Position numbers and translations under genes: made by a program. Under the pieces are notes generated by a model. That model saw only the letters and a program-made list of their open reading frames with translations, did not search any database and was not told the DNA's origin. A stretch of DNA of 29,368 nucleotides from positions 1 to 29,368 of the forward strand of contig JANNRR010000090.1 in the NCBI GenBank assembly GCA_031401675.1. Direction: 5' to 3'. Below are positions 8,165 through 15,680 of this stretch, piece after piece. This stretch comes from JANNRR01 sp031401675. GTDB taxonomy: Bacteria; Pseudomonadota; Alphaproteobacteria; Rhodobacterales; Rhodobacteraceae. The number at the start of each line of letters is the position of its first letter. Position 1 is the stretch's first letter.

Positions 8165-8183
8165 ATGTCCCGAGTCGGGACAT
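8165..8183. promoter_or_regulatory. Perfect 19-bp palindrome in the cimA leader
   Basis: Arms ATGTCCCGA and TCGGGACAT flank a single G. The symmetry is complete over nine bases on each side. It lies between any cimA promoter and the ribosome binding site, so it could be a repressor site or, as RNA, a stem of seven pairs with a five-base loop. No regulator is encoded nearby. Confidence 0.55.
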
Positions 8184-8312
8184 GATTCAGGTCTTTTCTT
8201 TTCAATGGGTTGCGGTTCTCAATTAGGCTCTTCTTAAGAATTGGCAACATCCGGGACCGTGCAGCGCGTCGGCGGCCATACTGTCCTGCGCCCTCCTGCA
8301 TAACTCCATTCC

Positions 8313-9764
8313 TCACATCAATGCCTCCAGCTTGGCTGGGTCAAAACCCTGGCTTCGCTTGAACGTTACGCCGCCGTCCTCGTCGAAAGACAAGGTGACG
8401 CCCGCGGCCTTGAAGGCATCCCGAATGCGATCTGCTTCGGCATAGTTCTTCATTTTCCTTGCTTCGACGAGGCCGCTGGTTTCGATCAACTGCCGAATCA
8501 TTTCACCTTCCAAAAGCCAATCGAAAGCACGGCTTTTGCCTTCGTCTACTTCTGGCAACGCCAAACCAAGAAACTGAACCCCGGCTAACAGGTCTGACTT
8601 CCGGCCTTGTTTCGATAGATGCCGCAACTGAGTGATTGCCTCAGAGGTATTCAGATCGTCCGAAAGCGCATTGACCACCTCAACGGGCGGAATTGGTGAA
8701 GCATCGACATCTTTCGTAAAGAGCGCCCATTTTTCAAGTTCATCCGCCGCCTCTTCACGCTTCTTATCGGTCCAATCCATCGGCTTGCTGTAATGCGTCC
8801 CCAGCATCACGAAACGGATCACCTCGCCCGGCACCCCCTGATCCAGCAAATCCCGCACCGTGAAGAAATTACCCAGCGACTTGGACATCTTCTTGCCCTC
8901 GACCTGCAGCATCTCGTTATGCAGCCAGACCTGCGCGAAAGTTCCCGCGCCATGGGTGCAAACCGACTGCGCGATCTCGTTCTCATGATGCGGGAACAAC
9001 AGGTCGTTGCCGCCGCCGTGGATGTCGAAACTCACCCCCAAGAGTGCATCCGCCATCGCCGAGCATTCGATGTGCCAGCCGGGCCGGCCACGGCCCCACG
9101 GGCTGTCCCAGCCCGGCAGGTCGTCGTCCGACGGCTTCCACAGCACGAAATCCATCGGGTTGCGCTTGTACGGGGCGACCTCGACCCGGGCACCGGCGAT
9201 CATGTCGTCGACCGAGCGGCCCGACAGGCGGCCATAATCGGCATAACTGTCGACCGCGAACAGCACATGACCCGCCGCTGCGTAAGCATGGCCGCTGTCG
9301 ATCAGCGCTGAGATCATCGTCACCATCTGCCCGATGTAATCGGTCGCCCGTGGTTCGTGCGTCGGGGCAAGCGCACCGAGCGCTGCCATGTCGTCGTGGT
9401 ACCAGCCGATGGTCTCTTCTGAACGTTCGCGGATCAGCGCTTCCAGCGAGCGGGGATCGCCCGCCGCCTTGCGCGACTGTGCGGTGGCATTGATCCGGTC
9501 ATCGACATCGGTGAAATTGCGGACATAGGTCACATGGTCCGCGCCATAGACATGCCGCAGCAGGCGGAACAGCACGTCGAACACCACCACGGGCCGCGCG
9601 TTGCCGATGTGGGCGCGGTCATAGACCGTCGGGCCGCAGACATACATCCGCACCCGCTTTTCACCGTCCGGCACCGACGGGTCCTGCCAGTCCAGCGGCA
9701 CGAAAGGCGCGGGCTTCGCCGACCGCGATGCGGTGTTGCGCAGTCTGATGGGGTGGTTGACCAT
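8313..9764 (-). CDS. cysS: Cysteine--tRNA ligase
   Basis: Charges tRNA-Cys in the cytosol. The 483-residue class I synthetase shows the zinc cysteine C43 in YVCGPTVY, the HIGH-type motif HIGN (52-55), the further zinc-site region HIECSAMA with HGGGNDLLFPHHENE, and KMSKS in GKKMSKSLGN (near 293). The C-terminal DALR-type helical domain and tail end in GFDPAKLEALM. The ATG at 9764 has GAGGA six bases upstream. The gene is unusual in composition: from about position 8820 to its 3' end (roughly residues 320-483) GC drops to about 53% by hand count, against about 71% over 9001-9120. The frame is intact, so the enzyme should be functional; a recombination event is inferred. Confidence 0.96.
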   Translation of the reverse strand: MVNHPIRLRNTASRSAKPAPFVPLDWQDPSVPDGEKRVRMYVCGPTVYDRAHIGNARPVVVFDVLFRLLRHVYGADHVTYVRNFTDVDDRINATAQSRKAAGDPRSLEALIRERSEETIGWYHDDMAALGALAPTHEPRATDYIGQMVTMISALIDSGHAYAAAGHVLFAVDSYADYGRLSGRSVDDMIAGARVEVAPYKRNPMDFVLWKPSDDDLPGWDSPWGRGRPGWHIECSAMADALLGVSFDIHGGGNDLLFPHHENEIAQSVCTHGAGTFAQVWLHNEMLQVEGKKMSKSLGNFFTVRDLLDQGVPGEVIRFVMLGTHYSKPMDWTDKKREEAADELEKWALFTKDVDASPIPPVEVVNALSDDLNTSEAITQLRHLSKQGRKSDLLAGVQFLGLALPEVDEGKSRAFDWLLEGEMIRQLIETSGLVEARKMKNYAEADRIRDAFKAAGVTLSFDEDGGVTFKRSQGFDPAKLEALM

Positions 9765-9839
9765 GTCCGTTCCTCATGCCCGATCGCCACAGCAGTGCCT
9801 GCGGCGGGTGGGCAACTTCGGTCTGATCGGAAACACGAA

Positions 9840-9897
9840 AGAGCACCCGCCTGACAACGTCAGCAGGGTATGCAGATGCCGATGATGCAAGTGCTCT
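9840..9897. repeat. Nested inverted repeats upstream of cysS
   Basis: AGAGCAC (9840-9846) pairs with GTGCTCT (9891-9897), and within it CTGAC (9851-9855) pairs with GTCAG (9859-9863) around three bases. The region precedes cysS on the minus strand. It could form a leader structure; there is no clear poly-T tract. Confidence 0.35.
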
Positions 9898-9911
9898 TCA
9901 TGGCGGCTTGG

Positions 9912-10003
9912 ATAGCGGATTGCGCCGGTCCTGCCAAGCCCTTCTTGGCATGTCTTTCCGGCCGGGCCTTACCTGCCGCGCCTTTCCCGAGCAAATCCGC
10001 TAT
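9912..10003. repeat. 10-bp inverted repeat pair enclosing a hairpin, upstream of yjbR-like gene
   Basis: ATAGCGGATT (9912-9921) and AATCCGCTAT (9994-10003) are exact reverse complements 72 bases apart. Between them TGCCAAG (9932-9938) and CTTGGCA (9944-9950) form a perfect seven-pair hairpin with loop CCCTT. The right arm ends 15 bases before the ATG at 10019. It could be a structured leader or the ends of a very small (92-bp) repeat element. Confidence 0.4.
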
Positions 10004-10018
10004 GGCATGATTGCAGCC

Positions 10019-10363
10019 ATGACCCGTGAACTCGTCAACCGCATCTGCGCCACCCTGCCCGGGGCCGAGGTGTCCGACCCTTGGGGTGGCGGCCATGATG
10101 CCTGGAAGGTTGGCGGCAGGATGTTCGCCTGCATCGGTGCGGTGATGCCCGGGGTTTCGGTCAAGACCGACGGGCTGGAAACCGCTGAACTGCTGATCAG
10201 TGCCGGGATCGCCCGCCGCGCGCCGTATTTTCACGCCTCTTGGGTCAATCTGCCGTTCGAGTGCGACGAGGCCGAGCTGCGCCACCGCCTGACCAGATCG
10301 TACGGGCTGGTGCGGGCCGGCCTGACCCGCAAGGCACAGGCAGCGCTGCCACCTGTGGATTGA
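10019..10363 (+). CDS. MmcQ/YjbR family DNA-binding-like protein
   Basis: A 114-residue protein of the MmcQ/YjbR family (PF04237), a small CyaY-like fold often described as DNA-binding but of unproven role. Typical family elements are ICATLPGAEVSDPWGGGHDAWKVGGRMFACI (9-39), the strand VSVKTDG, and the late HASWVNLPF and LRHRLTRSYGLVRAGL segments. The ATG at 10019 gives MTRELVNRIC, the usual family beginning; an in-frame ATG four codons earlier and a longer frame to 9908 are possible but lie within the inverted repeats. No strong ribosome binding site is visible. The aminotransferase gene follows after about 60 bases on the same strand and could be cotranscribed. Confidence 0.82.
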   Translation: MTRELVNRICATLPGAEVSDPWGGGHDAWKVGGRMFACIGAVMPGVSVKTDGLETAELLISAGIARRAPYFHASWVNLPFECDEAELRHRLTRSYGLVRAGLTRKAQAALPPVD

Positions 10364-10424
10364 CGCCGGAGCAGCGCTTGCGCCCGCGCCGTTTCTGTGC
10401 AGATTGGCGCGAAATCAGCCAGCA

Positions 10425-11636
10425 ATGAAAGATGCGATCATGCCCCTGTCACAGCGGATCGAAGCCGTCCGCGGCAATGGCTCTGACGGGTGGGAGGTGT
10501 ATTATCGCACCCGTGACCTGATCGCTGCCGGCGAGCGGGTGCTGAACCTGACCATCGGCGAGCCGGACATCCGCACCGATCCGCGGATTCTGGCGGCGAT
10601 GCAGGCCAGTGCGGCGCAGGGCAACACCGGCTACGCGCTCGGCCCGGGCAAGCCGGAGCTGCGCGCCGCCATCGCCGCGCGGGTTCAGGCCCGCACCGGC
10701 GTTCCCACGACCTGGTCGAATGTGATGGTCACCCCCGGCGGGCAGTCGGCGCTGTTTTCCAGCCATATGGTGCTTCTGGATGCCGGTGACCGGGCGCTGT
10801 TCTGCGACCCCTATTATGCCACCTATCCGGGCACGATCCGGTCGGTCGGGGCGGTCCCGGTGGCCGTTCCCTGTCTGGCCGAGGATGCTTTCGAGCCAAA
10901 GGCAGCGGCCATCGCCGCCGTTGCCGCCGGGGCGCGGACCCTGCTGATCAATACGCCCAACAATCCGACCGGCGTGGTCTACAGCCGGCCAACGCTGGAA
11001 GGCATCGCCGCCGCAGTGACCGACCACGACCTGTGGCTGATCTCGGACGAGGTCTATGACACCCAGGTCTGGACCGGCAGCCACCTGAGCCCGCGCGCTC
11101 TGCCGGGCATGGCGGAACGCACGCTGGTGGTGGGGTCGATGTCGAAAAGCCATGCCATGACCGGTTCGCGCCTGGGTTGGGTGGTGGGTCCGGAACGGGT
11201 GATCGAGGCGATCACGCTTCTGGCCACCAACACCACCTACGGCGTTCCCATGTTCATTCAGGATGCGGCGCTATTCGCGCTCGCTCAGGGCGAGGCGATG
11301 GAGGCAGAGGTTGCAGCACCCTTTCGCCGCCGCCGGGCGCTGGCCCAGGCGGAACTGGCCCGGCAGAATTTGGTCGGGCTGGTGCCGTCGTCGGGGGCGA
11401 TGTACCTGATGCTCGATATTCGCGGCACCGGCCTCAGCGGTGATCAGTTCGCCAACAGCCTGCTGGACGAGGAACGCATCGCCGTCATGCCGGGCGAAAG
11501 CTTCGGTCGGGCGGCGGCGGCACACGTCCGCGTTGCCATGACCATCGCAGACGCCGAATTCGCCGAGGCGCTGGCGCGGCTCTTGCAGTTCGCGGCGCGC
11601 AGGGTCAGGGCGGCACCGCAGTCAGCCGCAGGCTGA
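10425..11636 (+). CDS. Fold-type I PLP aminotransferase, AruH-like
   Basis: A 403-residue pyridoxal-phosphate aminotransferase of the aspartate aminotransferase superfamily. Motifs are NTPNNPTG (177-184), ISDEVYD (206-212), and the PLP lysine K241 in SMSKSHAMTGSRLGW. The wording of several blocks (SKSHAMTG, WVVGPE, FIQDAALFAL, GTGLSGDQFANSLLDEE, MPGESFG) recalls the arginine:pyruvate transaminase AruH, so an arginine or related cationic amino acid donor is plausible but unproven. The start is uncertain: ATG at 10425 or 10440; both have weak ribosome binding sites. A leftward TTG at 10404 was not used. No other arginine catabolic gene is nearby. Confidence 0.88.
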   Translation: MKDAIMPLSQRIEAVRGNGSDGWEVYYRTRDLIAAGERVLNLTIGEPDIRTDPRILAAMQASAAQGNTGYALGPGKPELRAAIAARVQARTGVPTTWSNVMVTPGGQSALFSSHMVLLDAGDRALFCDPYYATYPGTIRSVGAVPVAVPCLAEDAFEPKAAAIAAVAAGARTLLINTPNNPTGVVYSRPTLEGIAAAVTDHDLWLISDEVYDTQVWTGSHLSPRALPGMAERTLVVGSMSKSHAMTGSRLGWVVGPERVIEAITLLATNTTYGVPMFIQDAALFALAQGEAMEAEVAAPFRRRRALAQAELARQNLVGLVPSSGAMYLMLDIRGTGLSGDQFANSLLDEERIAVMPGESFGRAAAAHVRVAMTIADAEFAEALARLLQFAARRVRAAPQSAAG

Positions 11637-11648
11637 CACCGGAGGGCG

Positions 11649-11671
11649 GCTGGCCCGATATCGGCCCCAGC
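11649..11671. terminator. Hairpin between convergent genes
   Basis: GCTGG (11649-11653) pairs with CCAGC (11667-11671), enclosing the self-complementary CCGATATCGG. It lies in the 42-base gap between the convergent aminotransferase and ABC-F genes. There is no T-run, so intrinsic termination is only possible, not shown. Confidence 0.3.
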
Positions 11672-11678
11672 TTGCGGC

Positions 11679-13484
11679 TCAGCTCGCGGCGCGCTCTTCC
11701 AGGGCCAGCCATTCGCTTTCCGCTGCCGCCAGATTGGCCTGCCGTGCCATCAGCGCCTCGCTGGCCTTCTGGAATTTCACCGGTTCGCGGTCATACAGCA
11801 CCGGGTCGGACAGCAGATCGCTCAGCTTGCCGATCTCGGCCTCCAGCCGCTCGATCAGCCCGGGCAGTTCCTCCAGCCGGTGCCGTTCGGTAAAGGACAG
11901 ACCGGGCCCCTTCTTCGCAGGTTGCTTCAATACCGCAGCCGAAGCTGCTGACCTGGTATACATTTCCGCGATCCGCTGGCCGCGCTGCGCCTGATAATCG
12001 CTCCAGCCGCCGGCATAGATCACGGCACGGCCATCGCCTTCCATCGCCACCGTGGTGGTGGCGACCCGGTCGATGAAATCGCGATCATGGCTGACCAGAA
12101 GCACGGTCCCGGCATAGTCGCCGATCAGGTCCTGCAGCAGATCCAGCGTCTCGACATCCAGATCATTGGTCGGTTCGTCCAGAATCAGCAGATTGCTTTC
12201 GCGCGCCATGATCCGCGCCAGCAACAGCCGCGCCCGCTCGCCGCCCGAAAGCGAGCGCACCGGCGCACGGGCCTGACGTTCGTCGAACAGGAAATCCTTC
12301 AGATAGCCGATGACATGGCGGGGGGCGCCCCGGACCATGACCTGATCCGACTGGCCCGAAACCCGCATCATCGGATCGTTGGTCAGCGTGTCCCAAAGCG
12401 TCATTTCGGGGTCAAGCTGGGCCCGGGCCTGATCGAACAGCGCCGGAACCAGATTGGTGCCCAATCGGACGGTGCCGCGATCCGGCGCTTCGTCGCCCGT
12501 CAGCATCCGCAGCAGCGTGGTCTTGCCGACGCCGTTCGGGCCGACCAGCGCCACCCGTTCACCGCGCAACACCCGCAGCGAGAAGTCCCGCACGATCGGC
12601 GTGTCGCCGTAAGCCTTGCCAAGCCCGACCGCATCCACCACCAGCCGCCCGGATGTGGTGCCGGCCTCGAAGGCCATGTCGGCGGTGCCCTGCCGGCGGA
12701 TCATCGCGCCGCGTTCGGCGCGCAGGGCGGCCAGGGCGCGGACCCGGCCCTGATTGCGCTTGCGCCGGGCCGAAATGCCCTCGACCGCCCAGCGGCCTTC
12801 GGCCTTTATCTTGCGCTCCAGCTTGTGGCGGGCCTGATCCTCTTCTTCCCAGACCTGATCGCGCCAGCTTTCGAAATCGTCAAAGCCCTTTTCCTGGCGG
12901 CGAACCTGGCCCCGGTCGATCCAGAGCGTGGCTTTGGTCAGCGCCCGCAGAAACGCCCGGTCATGCGAGATCAGCACATAGGCGGTGCGGGTTTCGCCAA
13001 GCTCTGCCTCCAGCCAGCGGATCGCCTCGATGTCCAGATGGTTGGTCGGCTCGTCCAGCAGCATCAGTTCCGGTGCCTCGGCCAGCAGCTTGGCGAGCGC
13101 CGCCCGCCGGCGCTCGCCCCCCGATGCGGTCGCCACAGGCGTTTCGGGCGCGAACTTCAAGCCTTCGGCCGCAACCGCAACCCGGTAGTCCTCCCCCGGC
13201 GGCAGACCTGACGCGGCATAGGCCCCGAGTGTGGCAAAACCTTCCAGCGTCGGATCCTGTTCCATGTAGCCCACGGTCATGCCCGGCCCCAGAATGCGGG
13301 CGCCGCGATCGGCCTCGATCTGGCCGGCCATCAGCTTCATCAGCGTCGATTTGCCCGAGCCGTTGCGGCCGACCAGCGCCACCCGGTCCGATGGCTGCAC
13401 CACCAGATCCAGCCCGGAAAAGATCGGCTCGCCGCCAAAGCTCAGGGCGATATCGGACAACTGGATCAGGGGTGCGCGTGCCAT
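11679..13484 (-). CDS. uup: ABC-F family ATPase, Uup type
   Basis: A 601-residue soluble protein with two ABC ATPase domains and no membrane segments, so not a transporter. Domain 1 has Walker A GRNGSGKST (39-47), signature ASGGERRR, and Walker B LMLLDEPTNHLD. A charged linker rich in Arg, Lys and Glu (about 215-260) is the P-site tRNA interaction motif region. Domain 2 has Walker A GPNGVGKTT, signature LSGGERAR, and LLILDEPTNDLD. The last 90 residues, with ELPGLIERLEAEIGKL, form the coiled-coil tail typical of Uup. ABC-F proteins act on ribosomes or in DNA metabolism (Uup lowers precise excision of transposons in E. coli). The ATG at 13484 is preferred; its ribosome site is weak. Confidence 0.9.
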   Translation of the reverse strand: MARAPLIQLSDIALSFGGEPIFSGLDLVVQPSDRVALVGRNGSGKSTLMKLMAGQIEADRGARILGPGMTVGYMEQDPTLEGFATLGAYAASGLPPGEDYRVAVAAEGLKFAPETPVATASGGERRRAALAKLLAEAPELMLLDEPTNHLDIEAIRWLEAELGETRTAYVLISHDRAFLRALTKATLWIDRGQVRRQEKGFDDFESWRDQVWEEEDQARHKLERKIKAEGRWAVEGISARRKRNQGRVRALAALRAERGAMIRRQGTADMAFEAGTTSGRLVVDAVGLGKAYGDTPIVRDFSLRVLRGERVALVGPNGVGKTTLLRMLTGDEAPDRGTVRLGTNLVPALFDQARAQLDPEMTLWDTLTNDPMMRVSGQSDQVMVRGAPRHVIGYLKDFLFDERQARAPVRSLSGGERARLLLARIMARESNLLILDEPTNDLDVETLDLLQDLIGDYAGTVLLVSHDRDFIDRVATTTVAMEGDGRAVIYAGGWSDYQAQRGQRIAEMYTRSAASAAVLKQPAKKGPGLSFTERHRLEELPGLIERLEAEIGKLSDLLSDPVLYDREPVKFQKASEALMARQANLAAAESEWLALEERAAS

Positions 13485-13542
13485 GCCGGGCAGCTATCTG
13501 CCAGCCCGCCGGTCGTCAACCGCGCGTGGCGGTCGTTGCAGT

Positions 13543-13591
13543 GAAAAATCTTGAGCAAGATTTTTCCGAAGGATTTTGCTCAAAATCCTTC
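13543..13591. repeat. Two adjacent perfect hairpins, likely terminator of olsB
   Basis: The first repeat (13543-13566) has arms GAAAAATCTTG and CAAGATTTTTC around AG; the second (13568-13591) has arms GAAGGATTTTG and CAAAATCCTTC around CT. A single base separates them. The cores TTGAGCAA and TTGCTCAA are reverse complements, so the two could also pair with each other. The second ends on the first base of the olsB stop codon. Read on the minus strand the structures follow olsB directly and contain T-rich arms, which fits termination. They are AT-rich within GC-rich DNA. Confidence 0.75.
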
Positions 13592-14361
13592 TACCCGGCC
13601 GCCGCGCGCAACAGACGGGCCCGGGATGGCGGGATGGCGCGGATCTCCAGCCCGGTAAAGACATGCAGCGTGTTCAGATCGCGGTCGACGACGGCATGGT
13701 CCGACACCCAGCCGCCCATCACCAGATAGGTCCGCAACAGCGGCGGCATCCCCAGCATGGCGCGTTTCGGATCAGGTTTGCGCAGCCGCAACCGTTCGGC
13801 AAACCGGAACACATTCGGAGCCTTGACCCGGGGCAGCCAGCGTTTCGGGGCGAGATGCCGGTCCTTCAGCAAGGCAAACGCGTCCATGTAGCTTTCGGCA
13901 TCGGTGCCGTGGAAGGACGAGCAACCAAACAGCATCTCGACGCCATGCTGATCGACGAACCGCGTCATCGCCCCCCAGGCAACCCGCAGGATGTCGGGGT
14001 CGCGCCAGTCCGGATGCAGGCAGAACCGCCCCATTTCGACCATCGGTCCCTGAAACGCCTTCAACGCCGACAGCTCGTAATACTGCGCCGAATAGCTTTG
14101 CCCGATGTCGGCCCCGCCCTTCAGCGGCATCAGCCGGAAGCAGCAGACCAGCGTGCCGGTCCGGGTTTCCTCGACCAGCACGTGATGGCAGATGTCATCG
14201 AACCTGTCGGCATCCAGCGCTGCAGCGGCTATGGTGCCCGCTTCGGTCCTGCCGGCGGTACCGCTGCGAAACGTCAGATGCCGCAGCGCCTGCGCCCGGT
14301 TCACGTCCTGCGGGGTTTCAGCCATCCGGGCGGCGTAGCGCCCTTTGCGCAGTGACAGCAT
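13591..14361 (-). CDS. olsB: Ornithine-acyl-ACP N-acyltransferase (OlsB-like GNAT)
   Basis: Probably transfers a 3-hydroxyacyl group from acyl carrier protein to ornithine, making lyso-ornithine lipid for the membrane. The 256-residue protein belongs to the hemolysin-like GNAT family (Acetyltransf_5): RYAARMAETPQDVNRAQALR (8-27) is the typical N-terminus, EMGRFCLHPDWRD (109-121) is the acyl-donor binding strand and loop, and FGCSSFHGTD (145-154) is the conserved middle block. OlsA, the second acyltransferase of the pathway, is not in the window. It is divergent from msrB and followed by paired hairpins. The ATG at 14361 gives the expected N-terminus. Other long-chain N-acyl amino acid synthases of this family are an alternative. 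Confidence 0.83.
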   Translation of the reverse strand: MLSLRKGRYAARMAETPQDVNRAQALRHLTFRSGTAGRTEAGTIAAAALDADRFDDICHHVLVEETRTGTLVCCFRLMPLKGGADIGQSYSAQYYELSALKAFQGPMVEMGRFCLHPDWRDPDILRVAWGAMTRFVDQHGVEMLFGCSSFHGTDAESYMDAFALLKDRHLAPKRWLPRVKAPNVFRFAERLRLRKPDPKRAMLGMPPLLRTYLVMGGWVSDHAVVDRDLNTLHVFTGLEIRAIPPSRARLLRAAAG

Positions 14362-14379
14362 GGCCCAGCCTTTGCAGCC

Positions 14380-14407
14380 TTGGATACCGATGACGGCATC
14401 CTATCTA
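14380..14407 (+). promoter_or_regulatory. Possible msrB promoter
   Basis: TTGGAT (14380-14385) and TATCTA (14402-14407) are separated by 16 bases in an AT-richer stretch 67 bases upstream of the msrB ATG. Confidence 0.4.
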
Positions 14408-14436
14408 TGGACACAACCAGAATACCATACAACATA

Positions 14437-14452
14437 TGTCGTCTCGACGACA
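14437..14452. promoter_or_regulatory. Inverted repeat in the msrB leader
   Basis: Arms TGTCGTC and GACGACA flank TC. The site lies between the likely promoter and the ribosome binding site of msrB, so it may be a repressor site or a small leader hairpin. Confidence 0.4.
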
Positions 14453-14473
14453 GCACCCCACAGGAGCATTGCC

Positions 14474-14899
14474 ATGACCGATCCGATCGCCCAGACCACC
14501 GCCACCATGGAAAAAGTCATCAAGTCCGATGCCGAATGGCGGGCGCAACTGCCGGAGCTTGCATACAAGGTGGCGCGCAAGCACGGCACCGAACGGGCGG
14601 GCACGCATGACAACTTTCCAAAGACCCCCGGCACCTATCTGTGCCTGTGCTGCGGCACGCCGGTGTTTGCCCAAGGCACAAAGTTCGAAAGCGGCACCGG
14701 CTGGCCCAGTTTCTATGCGCCGATCGCCCCTGAAAATGTCGGCGAATCCGATGACAGCAGCTTTTTCAGCCGCCGGACCGAGGTGCATTGCAACCGCTGC
14801 GACGCGCATCTGGGTCACGTCTTCGCGGATGGCCCGGCCCCGACCGGACTGCGCTACTGCATCAACGGCGTCGTCCTGCAGTTTCAGCCGGAGGGTTGA
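14474..14899 (+). CDS. msrB: Peptide-methionine (R)-S-oxide reductase
   Basis: Reduces methionine-R-sulfoxide in proteins, repairing oxidative damage. The 141-residue protein has structural zinc ligands C57-x-x-C60 and C106-x-x-C109, the SGTGWPSF block (73-80), AHLGHVF (111-117), and the catalytic cysteine C129 in LRYCINGVV. No signal peptide is visible, so it is cytosolic. AGGAG lies seven bases before the ATG at 14474; the reading frame stays open to 14345 but that part is the promoter region shared with olsB. It stands alone and is convergent with bamE. Redox-responsive control is plausible given the palindrome upstream but is not shown. Confidence 0.95.
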   Translation: MTDPIAQTTATMEKVIKSDAEWRAQLPELAYKVARKHGTERAGTHDNFPKTPGTYLCLCCGTPVFAQGTKFESGTGWPSFYAPIAPENVGESDDSSFFSRRTEVHCNRCDAHLGHVFADGPAPTGLRYCINGVVLQFQPEG

Positions 14900-15015
14900 G
14901 GCCGCACCGGATGGCAGGGCCCTTGGGTCCGCCGCGCCCGTATCAGCAACGCGGATTTCAGGCCGGACAAGCGCCGTCAGCGGCCCAAAGCGGTTTGGAC
15001 GGCACCGGTAGTGGC

Positions 15016-15471
15016 TTACCCGGCGACCTGGTCCGCCGATATCCTGCCAAAATTGCTCAGAAGCTGGCGGATCAGCGATATGCCCTTGATATTGCTTTCG
15101 GTCACGCGGCGCGCCAGCGCGACAACCTTGCCATCCTGCAAGCCGAAGCGTTCGACATTCTCGACAATGCCGCTTTCGGCAAAGCTGATAGCGATCACCT
15201 GTCGCTCGACCTCCTCGGGTGCCTTGTAGGCATAGTGCCGCCAGCGGCTCTGCACGTAGAACCACCCCGAATTGGACAATACCCCGGAGGACGACGGCCG
15301 GCCGATCAGTTCTGCCACCTGTTCGCGCGTGGTTTCGCCGACCACGACCTGCTGCAGGTCAGGTTCGGAAGGCGCATAGCCGTGATTGCGGTAAATCGCC
15401 GTGCAGCCGGCCAGCGCCAGCAGCACGAGCCCCAGCACGACCCGGCGCAGTCCCACGCAACCTCCGCTCAT
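15016..15471 (-). CDS. bamE: Outer membrane assembly lipoprotein, BamE/SmpA family
   Basis: A 151-residue lipoprotein of the BamE (SmpA/OmlA) family, a part of the complex that inserts beta-barrel proteins into the outer membrane. The signal peptide VVLGLVLLALAGC (11-23) carries a lipobox with acylated C23. The mature part has the family's short alpha/beta core: VVVGETTREQVAELIGRPSS with the later WFYVQSRWRHYAY strand. Residues after about 125 form a helical tail. The ATG at 15471 follows GGGGG; a longer frame to 15576 would put 35 extra residues before the signal and was rejected. It is divergent from the yceD-like gene, a gene order I regard as usual in this group. Confidence 0.9.
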   Translation of the reverse strand: MSGGCVGLRRVVLGLVLLALAGCTAIYRNHGYAPSEPDLQQVVVGETTREQVAELIGRPSSSGVLSNSGWFYVQSRWRHYAYKAPEEVERQVIAISFAESGIVENVERFGLQDGKVVALARRVTESNIKGISLIRQLLSNFGRISADQVAG

Positions 15472-15680
15472 GTCGCCCCCTTGCCCCCTGCTGCCCGGGC
15501 CGGAACCTTCAACCGGTCCCTTGCCTTGCCCGCGCAAGCCTCGTATCGGCTTAGCGAAGGAATGCCTGCGGTTCAAGAATGGAACGCGCGGCGATGTTAC
15601 ACCCCGGCGGGCCGGTTCCTGTCGGCTGCCCCCGGACGAATGCCGACCGATACCGACCGATCTGGCGAAAGGCGCGTGCC

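Noticed and set aside
6632..8185. 517-residue open frame antisense to cimA
   Set aside because: His, Arg and Gln-rich translation typical of the complement of GC-rich coding DNA; cimA motifs are intact on the other strand.
14900..15015. Terminator between msrB and bamE
   Set aside because: The convergent gap has GC-rich runs but no stem with a T-run that I could support.
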